A stretch of DNA of 64,000 nucleotides. It comes from Coprinus comatus. Its lineage: Eukaryota; Basidiomycota; Agaricomycetes; Agaricales; Agaricaceae. Under the pieces are notes generated by a model. It did not search any database, was not told where the DNA came from, and was given only the letters and a program-made list of their open reading frames with translations. Below, piece after piece: positions 47,191 through 59,969 of the stretch (position 1 is the first letter of the stretch; the number at the start of each line of letters is the position of its first letter). A program made the translations under genes and the position numbers. Location: positions 248,001-312,000 of the forward strand of contig JAWPGT010000011.1 in the NCBI GenBank assembly GCA_034638255.1, in the 5' to 3' direction.

Positions 47191-48080
47191 TTAATTGGTA
47201 GTTAATGTACCAAACCACCATTTTCTTGGTTTATAGATCCCATCTTCGTCCTGTTCAAAATCCGCACGACCAATAAAAGGGCATTTATCTCGTAGAAGTG
47301 GTAACCAGAAACGATCGGTGTCCCACATATTATCCCATGGGACTGGAAGGAGGTCCTGGACACTATCAATTGATTCCTCAGTCGACTTTCGGGAGGTAAA
47401 AGAGAACCATTCGGGTCTCATTTCGTCTGTTCTGTGAGGTGTGCAAAGTTAGTGTCCACTATATGAATCGTGTTCTGCTGGTGTTGTCACTAACTCTGTG
47501 ATTTTACCCGAATATTCTTCGGCTAGGTATACGTCGATATGAAATGCCGTTTCTGCTCCTTTGTTGATGAAGAGAAGGACACCTGCGTGTTGAAGTGGTG
47601 CTATGATACCTGCCTCTTCCTAATAGTATTTAGGAGTTGGTGACAGATTAATCATTATCGGTATACCTCGAGTTCTCTTAAGGCAGCCTGAGCGGAAGTT
47701 TCTTCGAGCTCCACTTTTCCTCCTAGACAATGATCAGTCTCTCTGAAACAGTGTACCACCTAGAGACGTACCGAAACCATTATATCTAGATGGATCAATG
47801 ATCAACTTTTCTTAGAACGCGATTAAAAATGTAATAGAACTTGCTTTCCCTGACCAAACCCTCGCTTCTTGTAGCCCAACAGCATCTGATTCGACGTGAT
47901 CAATACATACATCATTTAAGATGTCGAAATTATATTTACCTTGTCATTTTGTATGAGATAGGTGTTTGTGTAGTATTTGATAGGTAGGAGAGGGAGCCAA
48001 TCATACTCCCCTCCGCTTGTATAGTAGGAGAGGTTGTTTTGTAAACCTGGCGGTATAGGCACGGTGGTTGTAAGAGTCAT
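47191..48080 (-). CDS. Nudix hydrolase, MTH1/8-oxo-dGTPase type
   Basis: Likely cleans oxidised purine nucleoside triphosphates. Start ATG 48080–48078; the first exon to 47940 gives 47 residues (YTNTYLIQNDK). It then continues MLLGYKKRGFGQGK, an exon ending YNGF, and GGKVELEETSAQAALRELE|EEAGI, which together form the Nudix box G-x5-E-x7-RE-x2-EE-xG. MTH1 has the same run of motifs (KKRGFG…WNGFGGK). The following exon LLFINKGAETAFHIDVYLAE and the C-terminal PEWFSF, IPWDNMW-like PVPWDNMWDTDRFWLPLL agree with MTH1. Stop TAA at 47193–47191. At least five short introns. The Bur1-type kinase gene diverges 286 bp away. Confidence 0.85.
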
Positions 48081-48366
48081 ACTTTAGTAATATCGCTTTG
48101 GAAGTCCCGGCACGGGGATGATTCTACGGTGCCGTATAGGTAGTGTGTTTGGTTCTATTTAAATTTTTCAAATGGTGTTATTGAATATATGAACTTGTCA
48201 CATTCAACGACGACAAGCAAGTGACTTATAATCTACGCAACAGCACAGGGCAAAGCAATTGCAAGATATAGCTGTGTAGGTTGGAATGCGGCATTTTATG
48301 GAATGATGCTGAAATTAGTTTGCTTATGTCAGCCTCAACTCATTCCTTCTCGTCCATCATAGAGCA

Positions 48367-51300
48367 ATGGGCACGACTCCGAATAAGAGGCCAGCCTCAA
48401 GGTCACCGCTGGGGGCAAGGGCTGCGAAGAGACAGGCGCCGTCGACTCCAGAGGAGGGTGAACTAGATGACCCCTCGCCGCCGCCAAAATCATCCTTACC
48501 ACCTCCACCACCGACCCTACCTGCTAAACCAATACCAAAGTTTCCGTTTCCGTTCAAGAAGAAGGCTGAGGTTCCTAGAAATGCCAGTGGCTCTTCTATT
48601 GCTGAACCACGAGACTCCCCGATGAGTGGCGTACTTGAAAGACCAGAGGAAGACGAACAGAGAGCACGGGAGCGGGAAGGCAGTTCAAGGTGGAAGTCGA
48701 ATAGAGCTGGAGATCACTGGGAACCGTCGTATACCCGAGGAAACGAGCGTGGTGATAGATATTACCCTCCACAGCCTAGATGGCAACACAGGGCCCGTTC
48801 TCCTCTTGGAACACATTCACCTCCTCCGTCGCGTTCACCGGCTTCACCTTCAAGTCATCACGACAAACATAGGCTACCAGGCCTACGATCTCCAGACGCT
48901 GCGTTCAGTCCACCTTCAAGACGAGAGCATGACCGTTATCCTGACCGTCACAGAAATGATTCTTGGAGAGCTTGGGAGGATGATGACGACCGTCGATACA
49001 GAGGCCGACATGATAATGAGGATCGACATTACCGACCACGCGATGACAGAGAATGGACAAGAAGAGACGACGACAGAAGAGGTGACCACAGACGTGGACG
49101 TAGTCGTGATGCTGAACGCAATCGTCGGGATAATTACAGAGCTGTTTCCCCAGGGTCTATTGCTGCGCATCCTAGCTCCTTGACTCCAAAAGGTTCAATT
49201 ACCCCTAGACCAAGGTCACCAATTGATAGTGCTTCGCATCATCAAAAGCCACCTCAAGCACCTTGTTCACCACCACCACCTCCTCCATCAGCAACTCCAC
49301 CACCACCGCCTCCAGAATCTTTACGAAAAGATGATTCATTGCCTTCAACACATGTTTCTGTTACGATTGCTGTGGCACGCCCTCCTCTAAGAGCACCATC
49401 GCCGCCGCGTATCTCACTAACTTCAGCCGTGCTACCAGCTAAACCACCACCACCTCTACCGTCTGGTCCTCCACCCGAAAAGAACGGAAACCCCGGGGCC
49501 AAACCTCTAGACCTCCAAAGAGTTCGGCCCGTACGGAGAAGGGAGATTGTTCGCCGTACTCCAAAGGATGAGATGGTAGCTTACCAGCGTCAATTTTCTG
49601 GCTGTGGACATCAAGTTGATTATGATCTCACAACCAAACTTGGTGAAGGTACATTCGGGTATGCGGTCTTGTACTTCTGATATCCGGCAGTGTTGAATAC
49701 TAATTGGTCTCTAGTGAGGTGCACAAAGCGATACAGAAGAAAACTGGTACTGTTGTTGCGTTAAAACGTATTTTGATGCACAACGAGAAGGAGGGCATGC
49801 CTGTTACTGCCTTACGCGAGATTAAAATTCTCAAGGCACTGAAACACCCATGTATAGTAGATATCCTTGACATGTTTGTCGTCCGTAGTAAGTCGTTCAA
49901 TGTTCGTTGGCGGGCATACTTGCTGATTGATGTACAGGTACAGAGAAAGACCCATTATCTGTGTACATGGTCTTCCCTTACATGGATCACGATCTGGCAG
50001 GGTTGCTAGAAAACGAACGAGTGAAACTCCAACCCAGCCATGTGAAACTGTACATGAAGCAACTTCTGGAAGGAACTGAGTATATGCACAGGGTATGCCA
50101 TTTTCCTGTTCCATTTATGTCGTATGTATTGAAGTGGCATAAAGAACCACATCCTGCATCGTGATATGAAGGCAGCCAATCTTCTGATCTCGAATAATGG
50201 ATCTCTGAAGATTGCGGATCTTGGTCTTGCTCGTTCTTTTGATCCTAATATTACCCGTGGGGGCTTGGATCCTCGCGGAAGGGAGAGGAAGTACACTAAC
50301 TGCGTCGTAACAAGATGGTACCGACCTCCCGAGCTTTTGTTGGGTGCTAGGCAATACGGTGGTGAAGTTGATATTTGGGGCATTGGGTATGTATAACGTA
50401 ACTGCTGTGCGCCAATCCTTATTTCTCATAATTCACCTAGATGTGTCTTTGGAGAAATGTTTTCTCGCCGTCCAATATTACCAGGGACATCGGATTTGGA
50501 TCAGTTGGAGAAGATATGGCAGCTGTGTGGTACACCTAACCAACATACCTGGCCAAATTTCGATGCCCTCCCTGGTTGTGATGGTGTTAAACGCTTTGCT
50601 ATACATCCCAGAAGGGTGAAACAAGCTTATGAAAGGTAAAGTTTTATGGTCAATAGCCTGACTATATGCACCAATCTCATTCATATTCGGTAGTGTTGGG
50701 TCAGAAACAGCCGATCTGCTGGACAAGTTACTGATCTGCAATCCGAGAGAAAGAATTTCTGCCTCTCAAGCGCTGGGACATGACTACTTTTGGACTGACC
50801 CGCTTCCTGCAGACCCAAAGACGTACGTGCTTATTTCCTTTCCTCTCATATCTCCAACTTACAAACTATTATCCAGACTACCCGTATACGAAGCATCTCA
50901 TGAGTTTGATAAGCGCGCACATCGTAATCACCATCCACCCGTTCCACCTCCAATGGCACCAGCCATGCCGAACCAACCGTACAACAACGCCGGCCAACAG
51001 TACAACAATGCTAATCAACCATACAATAACGCCGGTCCTCCACCAGGTCATTTCAACCGCAACGGTCCACCGCCTCCTCCCACATTCTATCCTGGTGGTC
51101 CCAATTCCTATCAACAATACCCACCCCCTCCAGGTGGCCCGTTACATGGACCAGGACCTGGATTCCAACCACCACCTCATGGTTATCCTCCTAACAGAGG
51201 ACATTTCCAACCACCCCCACTACCTGGAATGCATCCTAATAATTATCATCGAGGAGGAAGGCCTGGTGGATTCCATCATCGTGGCGGTTATGGTGGGCCT

Positions 51301-51462
51301 GGTCCTGGAGGGCCAAAGGGTCCACTTGCGAATAGACCTGTGCATTTACCTCCTAAGCCGGTGATGCCTCAAGGAGCACCTGGCGATCGACTACCACCGC
51401 CACCGCCACCTGGTGGTAGACCTAATACGACTAGTGCGAATGTGCAGTTGAATTATGGTTAA
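48367..51462 (+). CDS. Bur1/CDK9-type cyclin-dependent kinase with long disordered ends
   Basis: P-TEFb-like kinase expected to phosphorylate Spt5 and the RNA polymerase II tail. Exon 1 (48367–49658) encodes about 415 residues of Arg/Asp/Pro-rich disorder (RS/RD stretches, poly-Pro) and then the kinase start [18 protein letters not shown]. Motifs: VALKRIL (catalytic Lys), [11 protein letters not shown] (CDK9-type PITALRE helix), [21 protein letters not shown] in place of DFG, the T-loop ending [19 protein letters not shown], and DIWGIGCVFGEM. Introns all keep frame. The C-terminal tail from nt 50880 is Pro/Gly/Asn-rich with a short YNNA repeat. End VQLNYG at 51462. The kinase core is complete. 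Confidence 0.9.
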
Positions 51463-53382
51463 CACAACCGCATGGGTTTTAACGCGTCGAACATCTTGAT
51501 ATACGTAGGGTTTGGTATTTTGATCTCATCGGGGGGATATTGCTGTTGATATTTCCATTTCTTTTTTTCTCACTTTGGTTTTTCTTTTTTCCTCCACTTA
51601 CCTACTTCTTTTCGTACTGCATCATTTCTTTGTTGGACATGATAAGTATGCAAGACTAGATAAATGATGACTCGTTTAGTTGTTTGGTAATAGTCAATAT
51701 CTTTTTTTGAATGGTTTGTCCGTTTGTCATTTTTTTTTTTTTTCGTCATTTTGGTGTACACAATCTCTACTTATGAGCGTAGGTTTTTTTTGTAATGCAT
51801 AATTGCTGTCCTTTGTTTGAGTCATGGATACGAACTTTACATATGTCATATGATGTTGTTTTCTCGATCCCAAACCTGCTCAATCATACTATCCCTAGTA
51901 AGTTGTTTAGCAATCTGGCAATAATACAGTATAACTCATGTGCCGGTTTTATCGCCTCGGATACATTCGGAAGTATGTAAATATTGAGCAGTATTTCTAT
52001 CCTATATAAGATTCTTGGAGATGATGATGATACGAGGTTAAGTTATATTGGTTAGTGAAGACATTATATATCTACTACTACGTCATGTGATGTAATGTCC
52101 AACATCCTACACCTGACCTAGAGAGGTAAGCCCAACCTTCTAGATAATTGTCAGAGCTGTTCATCACGTACATTATTGTGTTTGTGCATGTCACTGCCAC
52201 AAACTCCACAACGCTTTTCTATCTCTACTCCATATTTTCTACGCCCTGATTCCCTCACATATTGGATTCGCATAAACCCTTTAAGCCCAAACATTGAAGT
52301 AATTCTTATACTGAGGTATTAACTGAAGAAGTAAAAGTAAAAGGCAAAGGACCTGTGTACGACTAATTATTCATATAAACCTAGTAGGTTCTTATATTAC
52401 ATGCCGATCCCCATTGTCGTAGATTTTTGCTAGTAGATACTACCTGTGAAGTTGTTACACGAGTACGACTACGTCGTTAAACGCTGCTTCATAACCATAA
52501 GTATATAAGATGGTAAAGTTCCACCTTATAACGAAACCGCTTTCCTACCTGTTCCTTGATGAGTTTCCTTTACATACTTATTAGTTACTAGTTTTTAATA
52601 CACCGGATCTCGCGGGAGTTGCTCCACGTTCCTTAATTAAACCGATATTGAACTTGTGATGTTTACAAGTAGTGATAATGCTTATCGTTACTAGTAGATA
52701 GTTGATCATGATTAAGCTCAGCATATTAAATACTAAAACGTTTACATTTGAATCGTATATTTTTGTCCTTAGCTTTGTGCTGACGAATAGAACAACTAAA
52801 TGCCTAATGAACATCACAGTATAAAGATGTGGAAGGGCGTTGAATCATCCTACCATTGCATTGTAGCCTCACTACTCATGATCTATTGATCACCTCGACG
52901 GTAACACTAAGTAAATGAGGGGGATCAAAACATGATCTCAACGGGTGGGAGTATCTACTACAATCTACTATCAGCTTACTTAGTTGCCAAGATTTAACTG
53001 TCTTTCTTATCACATAATACCACCCTTTCGGTTTAGGCAAGTTCATGAAAGTACTGTCAGAATGGTATAATCCGCCCAAAACATCATATGGATAGCAAAT
53101 CGACTGGAAGAACAACGATGATCAATGATTATCAGTTTCATCAACCTTACTATGATCGAAGCCTGGATGATGATCCCGTTCGCATTCTCACTGCCTTCCT
53201 CACGGCAGTTGTGAAGTTGCAAATCAAAAACCATGGCCTATATATTCCTGCTATTCAGTAGCCAGTACTTGATTGTACTTGATTGAGGTCTGGACCTCAT
53301 CGAATGCCACCACTGCCACTAGTACAAGTTTCGTCACACTTTTCCACGACTATCTCACTTTCTATTGTCAAATAATATCACC
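51463..53382. other. 1.9-kb region without a supported gene
   Basis: T-rich 3' flank of the kinase gene to about 51800, then AT-rich DNA holding the third LTR-like copy. Frames on both strands are short and unrecognised. Confidence 0.45.
52010..52104 (+). repeat. Dispersed LTR-like repeat, copy 3
   Basis: GATTCTTGGAGATGATGATG, then GAGGTTAAGTTATATTG and CTACTACGTCATGTGATGTA through ATGTCCAACA. Same orientation as copy 1, with a few substitutions and one small gap. Confidence 0.62.
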
Positions 53383-55022
53383 ATGCCGGCTGGGGATGAT
53401 CCTTTACTAAGGTATGAATATATTTTGCGCAAGTTGTTTACTTTATATTGACCACTAGTAGCGGGTCAGGGGGATTGCCAAATTTAAAGATCAACCCTGT
53501 TGAGTTGGAAGGGGGCTCATTTAACCACACTTTCCAAAATGAACGACCCCAAGGCCTGAGCAAAAGAGTAATAACTATTATCCAACTCAAGCTTGACCGT
53601 TGCCGCATTATTAGTATTAGTGCTGGTAGCAGGGTAGGACTCTCTCAAATATGGCTTTATATCGGTTTCGTACTCCTGTGTTGGATAGATCCTGTTGAAG
53701 CCAATCGCCTTGAAAATTATGAACCGAGGTCTGTGGTGTTATTGTCTACTCGTTTAATATAGGGACTAAAGTTTTGGTACAGGAACAACCATACCCTCGT
53801 CGCCAGAGGATGGGAAACGTCAACGGTGGCTTTTTGGGTAATACTGCTCGGAATTGCGGTGGTAACACTAATGGTCGCCGCATGGCTTCGGTATAAACAC
53901 CTCGCCTCAATAATTAGCAGCTCTTCAACGTCAACTTCGACAACGAGTTCGGATGTTGAGAATCAACCACGGGCCCCGTATGAACAGGGGGAATCAAGTT
54001 TATCCCCCTCTCAGGATATCATCACTCCCCAATCCATAACCATACCATTACCTTCATCACACTTCAATCGATACCCAAGTTCGACCTTTTCTTCCATGGA
54101 AGTAATAAGGCCCCAAAGTACTTACCATGGCCATAGGGGAAGAAAGAGATTGACTTCTCGTTATAATAGTTCACAATTTGAAGCTAAATTTAGTACGGGA
54201 GATAGTACGATCATACTACCGGATGGAGTTACCCAGGCCCAAGTCCAAGAAACGAGTCTGCCTTCCATTGTACTACCACCTACTAGCCACACTATTACTC
54301 AGACGGCTCTCAATCAAGCCCTTGGCAGCTCACCACCATCTCCGTTCCTACCTTCACCTTCTGTGTCATTCAATTTTGGGCACAGAAGCAATAACGATGA
54401 GCCTAATACCAACGCAGCTGGTAATTCTCAAGAAATATCCACTCCACCATTGCATAGTACTGTGGTAGAAGGTGCACTATTGGGAACATCAACTGGAGGA
54501 GACGAAGCTGACGTTGATGTTAGCGTTGACCGTCAACCCCAGACGCCAACACCCCCCAAGACACCAACTCGAGATTATCAAGAACGCGATATTGTCGAAG
54601 TAGCAGCTGAGTGTGATTTAAACACTCCCAGTTTTATGTCTTCGATTCGCAATGCACCACCACCTTCCTATCTTTATGATCAGAGTCCTAGGGGCTGGAA
54701 TCGTACAAGGTCTATAGCGACTCTACACACAGAATCCAGTATCTCAACTTTACCTCCTTATCCTGGATCAGAACAAGGTTATGAATCTGATAATACGCCA
54801 TTATCAAGAGCCCCTACCTACACATCGACAACCTCCAATTTAACCGCTGTAGAACAAAGGAATTCTCGAAGATCCCCACGAGATAGTAGAGCTTGGCCAA
54901 CTCGAAATTTACCCTTCCCTCCACTTTCGGGTTTTATTTTTGGAGGTCAAACACGAATAGAATCAGATCAAGAGAATCTACCTAAGGCCAAGTCGGAATC
55001 ACAGGACAAGAAACTGGAATAA
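53383..55022 (+). CDS. Single-pass membrane protein with Ser/Thr/Pro-rich cytosolic tail
   Basis: Unrecognised but well-formed gene. Model: 53383–53411, an exon from about 53459 to 53624 (GSGGLPNLKINPVELEGGSF, then RCRIISISA), a short exon DPVEANRLENYEPR, and 53783–55022 starting NNHTLVARGWETSTVAFWVI. The transmembrane helix is AFWVILLGIAVVTLMVAAWL followed by RYKH. The 380-residue tail is rich in Ser, Thr and Pro with the pieces PPPSYLYDQSPRGW and ENLPKAKSESQDKKLE. I place introns by phase: donor G|GTAGCA at about 53625, donor AG|GTCTGT near 53729 and acceptor TACAG at 53782. No clear signal peptide at the chosen ATG, so an upstream exon may be missing. Confidence 0.6.
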
Positions 55023-55931
55023 CTAACCCAGGACCCACGCTTGTTGAAAAAGTTTTTGTTTTTGTTTCAGATTCAATCCTGATTCCTTATTATTTACCTT
55101 TCCTCCTATACTAGTACTTGCTTCACATTAATACGATACCTTTGATATCACTAAATAGCGATAGTATCAAGCGACAAATTGACCATCCATCCGACCTTGA
55201 TAAATGTAAACGTGTAAAATGAAGATCATCTGGCATCAACTTGTGCTTTTTTTTTTTGATTGTGGCCGCAGCACACACCCCACTTGATATATCACACTAT
55301 TATGATTTTGAGCATCTTGCTTTCCCTCAGAACAGAAAAACCGGGGTTTGTCAAGGTGTTTTTTTTAAGTTCTGACAGAAGCTGATGAGGGATATTTAAA
55401 TCGTGATAGACGATTATATTATTTGGCTCTATGATCTTATTGCTGACTTCTCTCACTTACCTTTGTTCAGTTGGGGTAGCTTGGGTTTCTTCAAGTGCTT
55501 GAATAAGAACCATCATATATTGTAGGAGTTTAGAAAGGAAAGGTAGAGAACAAAGTTCCAGTTCGAGAGCCAACTTGAAGCTCGAACTTACTAACAATTC
55601 TAACTCTTGGATATGATTATATATACCGAATCGCATAAAATAGTGATGTGAACAATGGATTGGGAAGTTGATGAAGTGAACAATCGGTTTCCATGACTGA
55701 AGATAGTCATGGTGGTATTCAGACTTTCAGTGAGGATATACTGATATTCCGAAGAATACTACATGGTACACGGGTAAATTCAATTGCGACATATGGAAAG
55801 GCGAAAGTTAAAAGGGTGTATATATAAAGAGGTGTGAGAGGACCTGAGAGTGAGAACAAAGGTGTAAGAGGTGTCATTCCAAGAAAAGAGTAAGAGGGGA
55901 AAGTAAAAAGGAATCGAAAGATCATTGTCAT
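55023..55931. other. Convergent intergenic region
   Basis: 909 bp between two converging genes with T runs near 55250 and 55360. No gene seen. Confidence 0.45.
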
Positions 55932-57382
55932 TTACTCGTCTGTATCTTCCTCTGATGAGTCCTCATTGAACGGATTATATCCATGAGCACTGAGGAGATC
56001 CGTAAAAGGTGTTCGCAAAGGGGTATCGCCAGTGTCCTCGACCTTAGTAATATGTCTTTTGTTGACATTAAATTCGGCAGATATAACCATATTTTGTAAG
56101 ATCGCGTTAACCCTGGTAAGATGAAAATAGGTTAGCCATCAGTATTTGACAAAGAAGCTTAAGAATGGAAACTTGCTCTTTCTCATTCGTCACATTTCCC
56201 AAATGAGGACCGGGTAAAGAGTAAACAGGTATGGGTTGTGCATTAGATGACCGTAGTTGTTCCGCCAAGTCGTGTGCAAACTCTAAAGGATACGCGATGT
56301 CGTGCTGAAAATGTATGATGGAAATTGGACATGTAATCTGAAGTGCAGGTTGGAAACTAATCGTACCCCGGTCGTTTAGAATGAGCAAACAAACCCGACA
56401 TACCTTTGAGAGCGCTTCGTTCGAAATTGGTTCTCGAGACAATGGCCACCCCACAGAATACTTGTAACTCTGGTGTATTTTCTCTTTTGTCAGAGCCCAC
56501 TGTTTCATTGCATGACCCAAAGCAACATTTGTAATGCTATAAGAGTGGGTGGTGGTTGTCAATGACCGACTGAAAGAACAAGGTAATAGTAGGCACATAC
56601 CCGATTGTGAGCTTGGTTTGTATATTATTCCACAACAGCTGCGCTGCGCCAATGAGAACTTCATGTAAATATTCTTCATCCACTTCTATAGCTTTGGTTG
56701 TCGAATCCGCATTCTTCTCAAAAGTATGAGCATCTTTCCATAACCCGTAAACTTCTAATCGGCCCGCCGCTATACTATCGGTCTAAAAATAAATGCACCC
56801 TATGAGTCAAAGGCTTACTGATGAAAAATTGAGCTTACCTCGACCGGGGAAAGCGGAGAGCACAGGGTCATAGAGAGGATTTGCTGGGGGCGACGAGCAG
56901 CTACTTCGAGTGCAACCGTTGTACCGATAGAGATGGCGAAGATATGAAGTGGCGGAAGACCAAGAGCCTCCTGCGTTTGCAGAACGTATTAGTTCTTCCA
57001 AATAATTCGAATATAATAACCATGCCATGCTTACAATTAGATTGACAATATCGTCTGCCGATTCCTTGGGTGTGTACGTTTCACTTCCTGCGCTTCCTCC
57101 CGTCAATCCATACCCCCTCATTTGCATGGTAAATAGGTTGAATTGTCGTAGTTGGGGGTCCGCGAATTGAGCTGTCAATGTAACTGTCAATCATATATCT
57201 CAACGCGAAAATAAATAAATGAACATACGTTCAAATATTTCGTCTGAAGTATAGGCTCCATGAATGAAGAATACGGTTGGTACTGCAGAATCAATGCTAT
57301 CCGCCGAGTGGGATTTTGGGGTAGCAATTTGGTAATGAAAGTCTATAGGACCACCATTTGTTGATAGTGTAATGTAAGGCAT
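55932..57382 (-). CDS. Alpha/beta hydrolase
   Basis: Serine-type hydrolase of unknown substrate. ATG 57382–57380 (MPYITLSTNGGPIDFHYQIA). Motifs along the fold: VFFIHGAYTSDEIFE (oxyanion HG), FTMQMRGYGLTGGS (strand 4 loop), LHIFAISIGTTVALEVAARR (nucleophile elbow with Ala in place of the first Gly), ITCPISIIHFQHDIAYPLEF (Asp) and SLPGPHLGN (His). The cap region between about nt 56500 and 56900 is helical. The last exon ends SEEDTDE with an acidic tail, stop 55934–55932. At least five introns. It shares a 536-bp upstream region with the PIG-A gene. Confidence 0.78.
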
Positions 57383-57918
57383 ATTGCACAGGACTTAAGA
57401 GGACGGAAGGGAAGGGAAACAGGAGAGGATGAAAACTGGGGTTCCTCCATTCTTGTCACTCAATCTTATAAGCATATCGAAAAGATTCCGCATGGAACGT
57501 ACATCCCATCATCATGTAACGAATTTGCGCTTTTTGGGGTCACTTTCCGGGGTAGCGTGAGCTGGGCATTCGGTTACGTCCGCAAAATGAATTCATTATA
57601 TTAAATTATTGTGACATGTAATGTCTCTGTCCCTATATATATTGGAATGCCTGCATTTACACAAATTAGCAAATTAGTTTGTGATTGTCCTGGATTGTCC
57701 CTTGTCGGGTGATCAACTGCGTCGTGGTCTCACACGGTTTATTTGTCAAAAGTGACAAATCCAAATACCGGTCAATCAGAATACCCGCTTAACGGACACC
57801 CGGCGTCTCTTTCCCATTGAGTTCGGTCACAAACTTGGACATGAACATCTGAACCTGTCTGAACGTTCCGAACTAATAGAACGCCACTTTACTTCTGTAC
57901 CACCACCAGCAATGAGCA
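57383..57918. promoter_or_regulatory. Divergent intergenic region alpha/beta hydrolase / PIG-A
   Basis: 536 bp between divergent start codons. No motif I can support beyond AT-rich stretches. Confidence 0.4.
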
Positions 57919-59969
57919 ATGGAGCCTCTCTCAATCGCGTATGTACTTCTGAGTAGTCTTAGGATCACCACAATGAAAACAACCGACATACAGCATGATT
58001 TCAGACTTCTTCCATCCCAACGTCGGCGGAGTGGAGAACCACATTTACATGTTAAGTACCGAATTAATACGTAGAGGTCACAAGGTATGCTCGCAAGAGT
58101 TCTTTCTCTTCTCCCTGTTCTTTCCTTTTTGAACTTACGCCCATTTCTTGCACCTGTAACCAAGGTCATTGTTATCACACATTCACACAAACCTAATCGC
58201 GTCGGTATTCGATGGCTTCTCCCTTCTCTGAAAGTTTATTATATACCCTTTATACCCATTGCTTCCTCAGCCACACTTCCCAATTTCTTCACTTCGCTCC
58301 CATATCTCAGAACTATCCTATTACGCGAACATATTCAACTCATACACGCACATGCTAGTCTATCATCAATTGGCCATGAAGGAATTCTCCATTCTCATTT
58401 AATGGGAATCCGTACCGTCTTTACAGATCATAGTCTATTCGGTTTCGCAGATGCAGCAAGTATAACAACAAATAAACTTCTAGTTGGAACTCTCAAAAAC
58501 GTAGACGCAGTCATCTGTGTATCCCATACTGGGTAATACATCTTCCACATTTTCAAATTTTATTATCCAATCATAATACTCATTTATTATTAGACGAGAA
58601 AATACCGTCCTACGTGGTCAACTATTTGAAAGAGATGAGAAGGATCATACCAAACTTTCTGTTCGAAGAAACGTTTACGTTATACCAAACGCCATCGTCG
58701 CAGATCAATTCCCTCCGTGTCCACCTCCACCCAGTGCGGAAAGTAAGTTTCCAAAAATAACGCAAAATAACCCCGAGAGAAATTATTAAAATAGGGCTCA
58801 CCAAAAACAGTTACAATCGTTGTTCTATCCGATTAGCCTATCGTAAAGGAATCGATCTTTTAGTTGCCACTGCTCCTCGAATTTGTGCTGCATTCCCCAA
58901 TGTTCGTTTCGTAGTTGGTAAGTTCGTGCGCAAAAAAAAAACCCATTTGATTCTTTTTTTCATTTTTGGTTCACAAAAAGGTGGTGATGGACCAAAATTA
59001 ATCGACCTTCTCCAAATGCGTGAAAAATATCTTCTCCAGGACCGAGTAGAACTATTGGGTCCGGTCCCACATAACAATGTCCTTTCCGTACGTCTCGCCT
59101 ATTCCATTTCCCTCTTATCAAATAAAACGAAAACTGGTACTAAACCAAAAGGGATTAAAAACAAAACAAAACAAATAGGTCTTGGCAAGAGGAAGCATCT
59201 TCATGAACACTTCTTTAACCGAATCTTTCGGAATTGCCATTCTAGAAGCAGCATGCGCAGGTTTATACGTAGTTTCAACAAGAGTTGGAGGAGTTCCGGA
59301 AATCCTCCCAGAGGATATGATTAGTTTCGCGGAACCAGAAGAAGATGGTATGTGTGTGCGCATGTTGTATGTTGTATCAAAAGAAATCAAAAGACGTCCA
59401 AGAAGAGTGGTATTTGTCCCTTGCTAACACCAATCCCTTTTTCGCGTTTTTCGTTTTTTTTTATCGGACTCAAAAAAAAAGATATTAAAGCGAATCGTGT
59501 TTCCTTTTCAGATGTTTTCCGTGCAATATCCGAAGCAATAGCGATAGTATCCGCAGGCAAACACGACCCAGTCAAAGCCCACCAATCCGTAAAATCATTC
59601 TACGATTGGGGACAAGTTGCAAAACGAACAGAGAAGGTTTATAGCAGGGTTATGCAATCTCCTCAGATAGAGTTAATGGAACGTGTGGAAAGGTATGTAT
59701 GATTTTGACTTTTGGATTCGATTTCCTTTGGCTTTTTCCTTTTCCGAAAAATACTTGTTTGGAGAAGAAACTGATGAACGGGAAACCGATTTTTTTAAAA
59801 TAGGACAATGAGTCTTGGGCTTTTCGCAGGACCAATATACACCATCATTCTATTGGTCGACTGCATATTCTTCCTGGTTCTCGAATGGTTTTATCCAAGG
59901 GAAGATCTAGATTACGTTGTGCATCATTGGGATAATAATGCTCTTGACGTTCTTGACCAAAACCAATAG
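57919..59969 (+). CDS. GPI3: PIG-A/Gpi3, GlcNAc transferase of GPI-anchor synthesis
   Basis: Catalytic subunit of GPI-GlcNAc transferase, first step of GPI anchors on the ER. The start is ATG 57919: exon 1 (20 nt, MEPLSIA) joins in phase to [20 protein letters not shown]. The ATG at 57912 would not. Then [87 protein letters not shown] and the GT4 motif [20 protein letters not shown], with the donor-binding E-x7-E pattern. The C-terminal membrane helix is [20 protein letters not shown], followed by [16 protein letters not shown]. Stop 59967–59969. Around eight introns. Length and order match the family. Confidence 0.93.

Noticed and set aside
50827..51364. His/Ile-rich overlapping frame in the tail of the kinase gene
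   Set aside because: Out-of-frame reading of the Pro/Asn-rich kinase tail.
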